Below, in pieces: positions 25,672 to 33,878 of a stretch of DNA of 64,000 bases. The DNA comes from PALSA-1444 sp964291045 (GTDB lineage: Bacteria; Chlamydiota; Chlamydiia; Chlamydiales; Rhabdochlamydiaceae). The DNA lies in NCBI RefSeq assembly GCF_964291045.1, contig NZ_OZ197277.1, positions 310,001 through 374,000 of the forward strand, read 5' to 3'. The notes beneath the pieces were generated by a model. That model saw nothing but the letters and a program-made list of their open reading frames with translations, was not told the origin of the DNA and ran no database searches. Each line of letters opens with the position of its first letter. The first letter of the stretch is position 1. A program made the position numbers and the translations under genes.

Positions 25672-26846
25672 TTTAACTCATAGTTAGGTTCAACGAGGTC
25701 AGGAATGTGTTTAATTTGCTGAGTAAACTGATCTGCCTGTTGATCTGTTTTTGCATGAAATTCAAGTGTTACATAGCAAGGAAGAGGCAAATTTTTCTTT
25801 AGAGGCTCTCCCATTTTATAGGTAAATCTCTCAATGCTGATGTTAGATGGGAGAGAAGAAAAGAGAGACAGGAGCGTTAAAGGAGAGGGGAAATGAGAAG
25901 AGTGCTGCTGCTTTTTTTTCTCCTGAATCACTTGATGCTGTAAAGAGGAGACTGCTTTTTCATAAGGTGAGCTTTGTAAATGAGGAAAAGAGGTAAGCGC
26001 TTTATTGATTTCCATTTTTTTAAGAGAGAGCAAAGTAAGGCTTAAGAGGCACAGTCCAAGAAAAAGTGAAGCTCCTCCTAATAGACACCGTTTAAAAATG
26101 CGCGCTTCTTTTTTGTGCTTTTTCAAAGAGGGGGTTAAGCGGAATTGACACTGAGAATGCTCAAACGGCTCTAAGGCAGAGCCAATGGCTACTGCATACT
26201 TAAAAAGAGTTTGAAAAGAAAATTGAAGGTTTTCAAGGGAGGGGCAATAGCTTTCATCAATCACAGGAAAAAGAGGGTATTTTTGCTCAATAAATTTAGA
26301 GAGCCTTTGAGAGTCTTCCACATGAACTGAACAAATGACTCTTCCCTCATCAATGACAACTCCTAAAGGAGGCATGATGATAGCACATTTTTTGAGATGA
26401 GGAAGTACCCATTTAGCCCATCTGGCAATGGCAAGTGGTTCTAATGAAATTTGATCCGGATCAATTTGCATCGCTTGATACGCTTCTAGATGCGTCTTGA
26501 TATCTTTTTGATGCGCGATCCAAGATGTTGTTTTCATCTTATGATCTTGAGGGGTGTATTCTGAAAACAGCTGACACTCTTTCAAGGGAAAAGGAAGTGT
26601 CATTCCCAGTTGAAAATCAATGCCTTGACTCACAAGAGATCTAGAGGTTTGAGGAAATGTTAATTCTTTACGTAAAACAAGAGAAGCAGAAAGGGGCGTT
26701 ACCACGGTGATATCTGGATGCAAAAGAAGATCAAGAGGAGGAGATTCTTCTTCTCTTAAGATCTTGATATCCACATGGGCATTTAAGGAGCTAAGATGTG
26801 CCCAACGAAAAATCCCGTTATCTTGGATAACTCCTAATGATTGCAT
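25605..26846 (-). CDS. GspL / PilM-PilN-like assembly protein
   Basis: A 413-residue protein. Residues 1-260 are cytoplasmic with an actin-like (PilM-type) feel. A single membrane segment at about 275-297 (LLGGASLFLGLCLLSLTLLSL) follows. The last 115 residues (SPLTLLSLFSSLPSNISIERF, then beta-rich sequence) resemble the PilN/GspL periplasmic ferredoxin-like domain. GspL connects the secretion ATPase to the inner-membrane platform. C. trachomatis has gspD/E/F/G just past pepP-CT573, which supports a type II secretion role here. Homology calls were made by eye. Confidence 0.6.
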   Translation of the reverse strand: MQSLGVIQDNGIFRWAHLSSLNAHVDIKILREEESPPLDLLLHPDITVVTPLSASLVLRKELTFPQTSRSLVSQGIDFQLGMTLPFPLKECQLFSEYTPQDHKMKTTSWIAHQKDIKTHLEAYQAMQIDPDQISLEPLAIARWAKWVLPHLKKCAIIMPPLGVVIDEGRVICSVHVEDSQRLSKFIEQKYPLFPVIDESYCPSLENLQFSFQTLFKYAVAIGSALEPFEHSQCQFRLTPSLKKHKKEARIFKRCLLGGASLFLGLCLLSLTLLSLKKMEINKALTSFPHLQSSPYEKAVSSLQHQVIQEKKKQQHSSHFPSPLTLLSLFSSLPSNISIERFTYKMGEPLKKNLPLPCYVTLEFHAKTDQQADQFTQQIKHIPDLVEPNYELKWTSSSNSYTLSFPLQKESPIR

Positions 26847-26885
26847 GAGGCGATTTTATCTTAAGTGTGATATTATCTCTATCAT

Positions 26886-27146
26886 ATGCTACTGATTCAG
26901 TTAATTAAGTATGGGTTTTCCCTCTATAGAGTGCTCTTAATGACACGGCTCATTGGATCTTGGTTTCCAACTATCTACAGCTATCCATGGTTTATCTTTG
27001 TGTGTCAAATCACAGATCCTTATCTTGATCTCTTTAGACGTCTGATTCCTCCGATTGGAGGCACGTTAGATTTAAGTCCCATGTTAGCATGGTTTTTACT
27101 CTCTCTTTTAGAATCATTGCTCCTCTCTCTTTTTCTATGCCGTTAA
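26886..27146 (+). CDS. yggT: YggT-family membrane protein
   Basis: An 86-residue integral membrane protein. It has two hydrophobic helices, with the family motif YPWFIFVCQITDPYLDLFRRLIPP between them. YggT proteins are widespread, often beside division or dtd/proC genes, and have no settled biochemical role. It starts 39 bases from the divergent GspL-like gene. Its end overlaps the dus start by 10 bases, so the two are cotranscribed. Confidence 0.85.
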   Translation: MLLIQLIKYGFSLYRVLLMTRLIGSWFPTIYSYPWFIFVCQITDPYLDLFRRLIPPIGGTLDLSPMLAWFLLSLLESLLLSLFLCR

Positions 27147-28171
27147 AAACACCGTTTAAAATAGGCTCACTTGAGCTCCCTTCTAATGTTTTCTGCGCTC
27201 CTTTAGCGGGATGCTCTGATCTTCCCTTTAGACAAATGACAACCGGGTATAAGCCAGGACTTGTGTATTGTGAAATGGTGAAGATTGACGCGCTTATTCG
27301 GCATGATCCTCACACTTACCGTTTACTTGACTACACAAGAGGGATGCATCCTATTGGAGCTCAATTATGTGGAAGTAAACCGCATATCGCTAAAGAGGCG
27401 GCAAAAATTGTTGAAGATTTAGGGTTTGATATCATCGATTTTAACTGCGGCTGCCCTGTGGATAAAGTCACCAAAGATGGCAGCGGCTCTGGGATGCTCA
27501 AAAATTTAAAGCTGATGGGAGAGACGCTATCTGCCATTGTTTCTGCTGTGAAAATCCCTGTGACGATTAAAATCCGGGCAGGATGGGATGAGAAGAGTTT
27601 AGTGGGCCCTCAAGTGGTTAAAATTGCAGAAGAGGCTGGCGCTAAAGCGATTGCCATTCACGGAAGAACCCGTGAGCAGGCGTATAAAGGATCTGCTAAT
27701 TGGGGCTGGATTAAAGAGTGTAAGGAAGCAGCTTCTAATATTTTAGTCATTGGAAATGGAGATCTTTTTAATGCAGAGGCTGTTTGCAAGATGTTTCAAG
27801 AGACAGGATGTGATGCTGTTCTTTTAGCAAGAGGCACCTTTGGAGCGCCTTGGATCATTGAGGATGTATACCGTAAACTTGAAGGTCTTGAAGAAAAGAT
27901 CCGGTCTCCTTTAGATTATAAAGAGGCGCTCCTTACCCATTTTGATGCGATTTTAAACTATCACACCCCGCGTAAAGTGATGATGGATATGAGACGGGTC
28001 GGGTGTTGGTATTTAAAGAAAGGCCAAGGGACAAAAAAGTTAAGAGAGAGCCTAAATAGATCGGCCTCTCTTGATGAGATGCGTCATCTCATTCTTGACT
28101 ACCCTTGGCATGAAACCCAGTTTATTCCCTCTTTATCTGATGACAATTCTTCAGAAGAAGAGTCTTGTTAA
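27137..28171 (+). CDS. dus: tRNA-dihydrouridine synthase (Dus family)
   Basis: A 344-residue FMN enzyme that reduces uridine in tRNA D-loops to dihydrouridine using NADPH. The signature NCGCPVDKVTKDGSGSGML holds the catalytic Cys, APLAGCSDLPFR forms the FMN-binding start of the barrel, and HGRTREQAYKGSANW and IGNGDLF form the phosphate-binding part. The N-terminus looks DusB-like. I start at ATG 27137, which matches the family start (PFKIGSLELPSNVFCAPLAG), rather than 27089, which would add unrelated sequence. It overlaps yggT by 10 bases. Confidence 0.93.
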   Translation: MPLKTPFKIGSLELPSNVFCAPLAGCSDLPFRQMTTGYKPGLVYCEMVKIDALIRHDPHTYRLLDYTRGMHPIGAQLCGSKPHIAKEAAKIVEDLGFDIIDFNCGCPVDKVTKDGSGSGMLKNLKLMGETLSAIVSAVKIPVTIKIRAGWDEKSLVGPQVVKIAEEAGAKAIAIHGRTREQAYKGSANWGWIKECKEAASNILVIGNGDLFNAEAVCKMFQETGCDAVLLARGTFGAPWIIEDVYRKLEGLEEKIRSPLDYKEALLTHFDAILNYHTPRKVMMDMRRVGCWYLKKGQGTKKLRESLNRSASLDEMRHLILDYPWHETQFIPSLSDDNSSEEESC

Positions 28172-28223
28172 CCAACTTCCTTCTCAAAAAATCTGAGTTT
28201 AATTTTCTTGAAGTCATTCTATT

Positions 28224-28253
28224 TTGAAGGAAAGGGCAATCCCTTTCCTTCAA
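28224..28253 (+). terminator. Hairpin after dus
   Basis: A perfect 13-bp stem (TTGAAGGAAAGGG at 28224-28236 with its complement at 28241-28253) and a CAAT loop. No real T-run follows, so it may instead stabilise the mRNA 3' end. The rest of the 271-base gap up to 28443 is AT-rich and should carry the promoter of the next gene. Confidence 0.6.
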
Positions 28254-28442
28254 GGAATCAATAAGTGTTAATTTTTCCTTAAAATACAGAAAAATTCTTT
28301 CTGGATTTCTCGAGAGAAAAAAATATTTTTTTCTTCACGCCTTTATCTTTTCTTCACATAAAAATTTAAGATTGATATGTTGTCTTTTATTCACAATAGC
28401 GTGTGAATTTTTTAGTAACAATTTAAGTTAAAGGAGTGAAAT

Positions 28443-29855
28443 ATGTCTATGATAGGGGAAGCTCTAATTGGCGGAGCAGTGGGTTGGGGAACCAATTACC
28501 TCACTAAAAAAATTACTGGAAATGTAACAGAGAAGTTAGATGATTTTGTGAGAAGATCTCTAGATCATGTTAAAGCAACTGTTGAAGCTGTCAATACCTC
28601 CACAAGTGAAGCGATCAGGTTAGTGGTTCAAGATACAGCTCAGCAACTTACGCAAGCCATTGAAGGGTTTAAAGACACCTATCAAGAAGCGCTCCATCTC
28701 ACTTTTGAAGAGTGCGGGCAGGGGACGCAAAATGTCATGCAGCATTTGATTTGGATCATGAATGAAGCAACCTCTTCTCCTACCATTGAAGGGATTTCTA
28801 AATATGTGGACTACTATTTTAAATATGTACTGCAGCAGCAGATTCCTTATGTCAGACAAATCACCCCTTTATGCATTGCTGACTCAAAAACTGATTACGA
28901 TGTGAATTTTAAGGTAACAGGAGTTTTTTCTCATCACGATCTTGATCTTTCTAAAGAAGAAGAGAAAATTACTCTTTCTATAGGAGGCCGTAAGTTTTAC
29001 TATACGAGTAATATTGGCAATCTTCTCACCTTCTTCGTTCCTTTTGCATTTTTATCAGATATCTATAAAAATTCCGAGCGCGAGGGAAATCTGATCCCTT
29101 ATGATCTTTCTATCCCTTATATTCATGTGCCCACTAAGAAGGAGCCCGTGACAATCATTGAGAAAGAAGATGGTCAAATGGTGATTAAAGACAAAATTAT
29201 TAAGTACATTAATCACAAAAGCTATTTTCTTATGCTTCCTGAGCAAGCGGGAGTTGCAAGTATTGATTATGAAAAGCGGGTAGCTAAGGAGGAGAAGAAA
29301 GAGCTATGTATGGGACCTTATCATCAAAGTTCGCGCTTAAATGGAGGAAGGGAAGCTATTGTCAACCGTATTTATACCATTGAAGTGGAAGATGGATACA
29401 AGATTGATCCTGGGTCAGTGCAATTTAAAGTGATCATGCAACAGAAGAACAGCTCTTATTCACTTATTTTGGTGACTGAAAAAGTGATTAAGTATAGCGT
29501 TTCAACACATAGAGCACGAAGAAACCGGCATTCTGGAGAACTCAAGTTTCAAATTCTCTATACAGCAAGCCGTATTGTGAATGTGATTGAGAAGATCCGT
29601 GATGAGGTTACGCTTGAGTGGGGGCAAATTATACCTCTTAAGGAAAATACGGGCGCTTGGAGAATTCAAATGAGTCTTTTTGATGGATCATTCTATCAAA
29701 TTGATAAAGAAGATGTGAGATCAATGCTGCAAAACCCCTTTGCAACGATACTCTCTCCTTACCGTAATCCGGCTCTTAGAATTGCAACGCCTGAAGAGGT
29801 GAATAGCCACCTCATCAATCAACGGTTCATTAGAGCAATTGAACCCGCTCTTTAA
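28443..29855 (+). CDS. Protein of unknown function
   Basis: A 470-residue protein I do not recognise. The N-terminus is glycine- and alanine-rich (GEALIGGAVGWGTNYLTKKI). Residues about 25-125 are predicted helical, with regular heptad-like spacing, then a mixed alpha/beta region to the end. No signal peptide or strong membrane segment is seen. It has an excellent ribosome site (AAAGGAG, 7 bases upstream) and a near-perfect terminator after it, so it is a real single-gene unit. It could be lineage-specific to environmental chlamydiae. Confidence 0.7.
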   Translation: MSMIGEALIGGAVGWGTNYLTKKITGNVTEKLDDFVRRSLDHVKATVEAVNTSTSEAIRLVVQDTAQQLTQAIEGFKDTYQEALHLTFEECGQGTQNVMQHLIWIMNEATSSPTIEGISKYVDYYFKYVLQQQIPYVRQITPLCIADSKTDYDVNFKVTGVFSHHDLDLSKEEEKITLSIGGRKFYYTSNIGNLLTFFVPFAFLSDIYKNSEREGNLIPYDLSIPYIHVPTKKEPVTIIEKEDGQMVIKDKIIKYINHKSYFLMLPEQAGVASIDYEKRVAKEEKKELCMGPYHQSSRLNGGREAIVNRIYTIEVEDGYKIDPGSVQFKVIMQQKNSSYSLILVTEKVIKYSVSTHRARRNRHSGELKFQILYTASRIVNVIEKIRDEVTLEWGQIIPLKENTGAWRIQMSLFDGSFYQIDKEDVRSMLQNPFATILSPYRNPALRIATPEEVNSHLINQRFIRAIEPAL

Positions 29856-29881
29856 CCCTAGAGACAAGAATCTAGATAGAA

Positions 29882-29922
29882 GGATCTTGAGATATAAAAA
29901 ATCTCTCAAGATCCTTTTTTTT
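29882..29922 (+). terminator. Intrinsic terminator after the orphan gene
   Basis: GGATCTTGAGA at 29882-29892 pairs with TCTCAAGATCC at 29904-29914, followed directly by a long T-run. Confidence 0.88.
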
Positions 29923-30020
29923 TGAAAAATTCTCTCCTTTTATAAAAACAAATATTTTCATTAAAAAATGTATTGTGATATGCACTCAATTTTTAATGGA
30001 TTATGTAAAAGAGAGTCTTT

Positions 30021-33000
30021 ATGTCCCTACCCCTACACAATATCGCAAGTATTCTTAAACGCGCCAAGGAAAAACAGCTATCTTTAGATGCAAGAAAAGA
30101 GCTCACGATTCAGCTTGCTGAAGAGCTTTTACAAGAGTCACTCTCTCACTATACAAAAGAAGAAAGAAGGAGGCAAAAAGAGCTTGCAAAGATGATGCAA
30201 GATCCAAAAGGTAAAGTATTTACTACCCGGATGATTGATGAATGTTTTAGAAGTCACTCTCCCGCAAGAGTGGCCAATCAACTCGTCTATCTTTTGCAGC
30301 AGATGGGGCTTCCTGAATATGTGAGCTTAAGCAAAAAGATTGCTTTGTCTCTTTTTAAACGGTTAGGAGAGTTTTTTCCATCTTTTTCTGTCACGATGGC
30401 CACTTGGATGCTCCGAAAAGAAACCGCCTCTGTCATTCTCCCTGGGGAGAAGAAGCTGCTACTTAAACATATGCAAAAAAGGCGTCAAGAAGGTGTGCGT
30501 TTAAATATTAATCATTTAGGGGAAGCGATTTTAGGAGAAGAAGAGGCGATGCGCCGTTTACACACCTATCTTCTTGATCTTCAAAACGAGGCAATTGAGT
30601 ATGTCTCAGTTAAAATTTCGACTCTTTTCTCTCAAATCAATCTCTTAGCTTGGGAAGAGACAAAAGCTGTGTTAGCGAGCAGGCTAAGAGAGCTTTATAG
30701 AGCTGCAAGAGATCACACTTTTATCCGTCCTGATGGAGTGAAAGTGTGTAAATTTGTGAACCTTGACATGGAAGAGTATAAAGATTTAAGGCTCACCGTC
30801 GATCTTTTTCAAACGGTTTTAGAAGAAGAAGAGTTTCATCAGGTGACAGCCGGCATTGTTTTACAGGCGTATCTTCCAGACTCTTACCTCATTCAGCAAG
30901 AAATCACGAAGTGGGCTCAAAATAGAGTGAAAATAGGGGGCGCTCCGATTAAAATTCGGATTGTTAAAGGCGCAAACCTTGCCATGGAAAAGTTAGAGTC
31001 TTCCTTAAAAGGGTGGCCTCAGGCTCCTTATCATCATAAAATTGAGGTCGATGCGAACTATAGGAAGATGGTGGAATTTGGTTCTTTAAAAGAGCATATA
31101 GAGTGCGTGGAACTGGGCATTGCAAGTCACAACCTTTTTGATATTGCCTACGCGCTCATTTTAAGAGCAGAAAGAGGGGTAGAGAGCAGGATGCATTTTG
31201 AGATGTTAGAAGGGATGGCAGAACCGATCAGAATCGCTCTTCAAAAAACCGCTCAAGATATTTTACTCTACTGCCCTGTTGCTAAACAAAGGGATTTTCA
31301 AAGTGCAGTCGCTTATCTCATTAGACGGCTTGATGAAAATACAGGACACGATAATTTTCTAAGAAGTAGCTTTGGGTTAAAACCGAAGTCTCCTGAATGG
31401 GATTTTCAAGCAAAGTTTTTTCTAGAAGGGTGCTTACATATGCAAACGGTGTCTTCGCATTCTCACCGTATCCAAAATAGGTGGCATGAGCCTTTACGGT
31501 ATTCTATCTTAGAGCCGTTTAAAAGTGAGGCAGATACCGATTTTTCTCTTCTACATAACCGAGAATGGATCCACACTTTTCTTGAAGAGTGGAAAAATAA
31601 CAACACGCTCTTGGTTCCTTGCACGCAGTTTCAAGAGAAACAAGATATCAGCTACTTTATCAAAGAAGGAAGCGATCCTTCTTGCCCTCAAAAGATTTCT
31701 TATCGGTATGCTACCGCCTCTTGGGAAGAGATCGATGCTGTCTTAGAAAGAGCCTCTCTTTCTAGAGAAGAGTGGACCTATGTATCTTTAGAGACAAGGT
31801 GTGAGTTACTTGCAAAAGTCTCTCATCAATTACAGCTTAAGAGAGGGTATTTAATTGGGGTGATGGTTAAAGACGGGGGAAAAACTATCTTAGAAGCAGA
31901 TAGCGAAGTGTCAGAGGCGGTTGATTTTGCAGAGTACTATTTAAGATCAGCCCGTGAGCTCTTTTCCCACCGTGATGTTAAGCTAGAGGCAAAGGGGGCT
32001 TATCTCATCACACCTCCTTGGAACTTCCCTGTCTCCATTGCCGTAGGGGGGATTTTAAGCGCTCTCATCATGGGTAACACGGTCATCTTTAAGCCAGCTC
32101 CTGAAACGACTCTCATTGGATGGGTCTTAATCAATATCCTTTGGGAAGCTGGCATTTCAAAAGATGTCCTTTACTGGATTGTGTGTGAAGATGAACCTAT
32201 GGGAACAAAGCTTATTCAAGATCCAAGAATTACAGCTGTTGTTTTAACAGGGGCAACTGCTACAGCCAAGTTTTTCTTAAATCAAAGACCAGGTCTTGAT
32301 CTTTCTGCAGAAACAGGAGGAAAAAATGGGATCATCGTTACCAATCTTTCGGATAGAGATTTAGCTATTAGCTCTATCATTCAGTCAGCTTTTGGTCATG
32401 CGGGGCAAAAATGTAGCGCAGCCAGTCTCCTTGTTCTTGAGCAAGAGGTGTATGACGATCCCCATTTTAAAGAGCAATTAAAAGATGCCGTAAGAAGCCT
32501 TAAAACAGGCTCTTCATGGGACCCTTCTACAAAAGTTGTCCCCTTAATTAGAGAAGCTTCTTCTCACCTTGAAAAAGCGTTAACCACCTTAGAAATCGAT
32601 GAGTCATGGCTTTTAAAACCTGTTCAAGACCCTCATAATCCATTACTGTGGTCTCCTGGTATTAAGTGGGGCGTTAAAGAGGGGAGTTTTATGCATCAAC
32701 AAGAGCTCTTTGGTCCTGTTTTAGCTGTGATGCGGGCAGAGAACTTAGATCATGCTATTAATATTGTGAATCAAACGCCCTACGGCCTAACTTCAGGACT
32801 ATTTAGCTTAGATCCAAGAGAGCAGGAACAGTGGTTAAAACATATTCAGGCAGGAAACTGCTACATCAACCGGACAACAACAGGAGCAATTGTTTTAAGG
32901 CAGCCGTTTGGAGGGTGTAAGTGTAGTCAATATGGCAGCGGAAAAAAAGCTGGAGGACCTAACTATTTGGTGCAGTTTGTTCATGTTAAATCCCTCACTT

Positions 33001-33620
33001 CTCCTCAAGAAAAAAGCCCTATTTCTCCTCTTTTAGAGCAGGTTATGCAGTGGGCAAGGAACCATGTGCAAGAGGCACATGATCTTGCCTGTTTAGAACC
33101 GAGTTTAGAGAGCTACACCTATTGGAGTGATCACTTTACACAAAAGCATGAAATGGCTTTCTTAATAGGACAAGACAATCTTCTCACCTATAAACCTTAT
33201 GATAAGTTATGCCTAAGAATTCAAGTAGGTGATCTATCTATTGATATCTTAAGGGCGCTTTCCGCAGCGCTTCTTTGCAAGGTGCCCCTTGAGGTGAGCT
33301 TTTGCCTAAAGCATCCTCTGATCACTCAAGAGTTTAGGCAGCAGTTTTCATCATTTATTTGGAAAGAAGAGAGTGAAAATGTCTTTTTAGACCGGCTTTA
33401 TAGGGGGCATATGCGAAGAGTTATCGTCCTCTCCTCTTTTCCTCCTATATGGAAAGAGATTGCAGCACATTCTTTAACCCATATTTCTGATCAAGACATC
33501 TGCTCAAATGGTCGTTTTGAGCTCCTGAGGTATCTTCAAGAGGTTGCAATCAGTCACGATTATCACCGTTATGGGAACCTCGGGTTAAGAGAAAACGAGA
33601 GGAAAAAAGAGGGGTCATAA
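30021..33620 (+). CDS. putA: Bifunctional proline dehydrogenase / L-glutamate gamma-semialdehyde dehydrogenase (PutA type)
   Basis: A 1199-residue enzyme that oxidises proline to glutamate through delta-1-pyrroline-5-carboxylate. Residues about 160-480 form the FAD-binding PRODH barrel (VSVKISTLFSQI, VKGANLAMEKLE, RRLDENTGHDNFLRSSFG). Residues about 560-1000 form the NAD-dependent aldehyde dehydrogenase (TPPWNFPVSIAVGG, SAETGGKNG, GHAGQKCSAAS with catalytic Cys798, QELFGPVLAVMR). There is no N-terminal ribbon-helix-helix domain, so it is not a transcriptional repressor like E. coli PutA. About 190 C-terminal residues resemble the PutA C-terminal segment only loosely. It would let the bacterium use host proline as an energy and glutamate source. 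Confidence 0.96.
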   Translation: MSLPLHNIASILKRAKEKQLSLDARKELTIQLAEELLQESLSHYTKEERRRQKELAKMMQDPKGKVFTTRMIDECFRSHSPARVANQLVYLLQQMGLPEYVSLSKKIALSLFKRLGEFFPSFSVTMATWMLRKETASVILPGEKKLLLKHMQKRRQEGVRLNINHLGEAILGEEEAMRRLHTYLLDLQNEAIEYVSVKISTLFSQINLLAWEETKAVLASRLRELYRAARDHTFIRPDGVKVCKFVNLDMEEYKDLRLTVDLFQTVLEEEEFHQVTAGIVLQAYLPDSYLIQQEITKWAQNRVKIGGAPIKIRIVKGANLAMEKLESSLKGWPQAPYHHKIEVDANYRKMVEFGSLKEHIECVELGIASHNLFDIAYALILRAERGVESRMHFEMLEGMAEPIRIALQKTAQDILLYCPVAKQRDFQSAVAYLIRRLDENTGHDNFLRSSFGLKPKSPEWDFQAKFFLEGCLHMQTVSSHSHRIQNRWHEPLRYSILEPFKSEADTDFSLLHNREWIHTFLEEWKNNNTLLVPCTQFQEKQDISYFIKEGSDPSCPQKISYRYATASWEEIDAVLERASLSREEWTYVSLETRCELLAKVSHQLQLKRGYLIGVMVKDGGKTILEADSEVSEAVDFAEYYLRSARELFSHRDVKLEAKGAYLITPPWNFPVSIAVGGILSALIMGNTVIFKPAPETTLIGWVLINILWEAGISKDVLYWIVCEDEPMGTKLIQDPRITAVVLTGATATAKFFLNQRPGLDLSAETGGKNGIIVTNLSDRDLAISSIIQSAFGHAGQKCSAASLLVLEQEVYDDPHFKEQLKDAVRSLKTGSSWDPSTKVVPLIREASSHLEKALTTLEIDESWLLKPVQDPHNPLLWSPGIKWGVKEGSFMHQQELFGPVLAVMRAENLDHAINIVNQTPYGLTSGLFSLDPREQEQWLKHIQAGNCYINRTTTGAIVLRQPFGGCKCSQYGSGKKAGGPNYLVQFVHVKSLTSPQEKSPISPLLEQVMQWARNHVQEAHDLACLEPSLESYTYWSDHFTQKHEMAFLIGQDNLLTYKPYDKLCLRIQVGDLSIDILRALSAALLCKVPLEVSFCLKHPLITQEFRQQFSSFIWKEESENVFLDRLYRGHMRRVIVLSSFPPIWKEIAAHSLTHISDQDICSNGRFELLRYLQEVAISHDYHRYGNLGLRENERKKEGS

Positions 33621-33666
33621 GATCCAAATAGAGAAAAAAATATAATAATATTATTTTTTTAGGTGG

Positions 33667-33721
33667 CGATTTAGACACTTCCCTATCCATCAATAGGCTT
33701 GGGGGGGAGGTATCTAAATCG
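33667..33721. repeat. 55-base inverted repeat between putA and the LRR-NEL gene
   Basis: The left arm CGATTTAGACACTTCCC (33667-33683) and the right arm (33705-33721) match as complements at 15 of 17 positions. It lies between the convergent putA and LRR-NEL genes. It may act as a bidirectional terminator or may be the remains of a small mobile element. There is an additional AT-only dyad (AATAATATTATT) just after putA near 33645. Confidence 0.5.
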
Positions 33722-33878
33722 TGATAAACCTTCCTAACACCTTTTTGCTAAAAATATTTAAAGGGCTTTAGGGGTTATCATAGGCAAAAGCTGATCTATT
33801 ACCTCTTTCTTACCGTATAAATCTACCTCTTTAAGAAGAGGGGTATTTTTTATGTCCCTCTTTTTAAAGAAGAGATTG

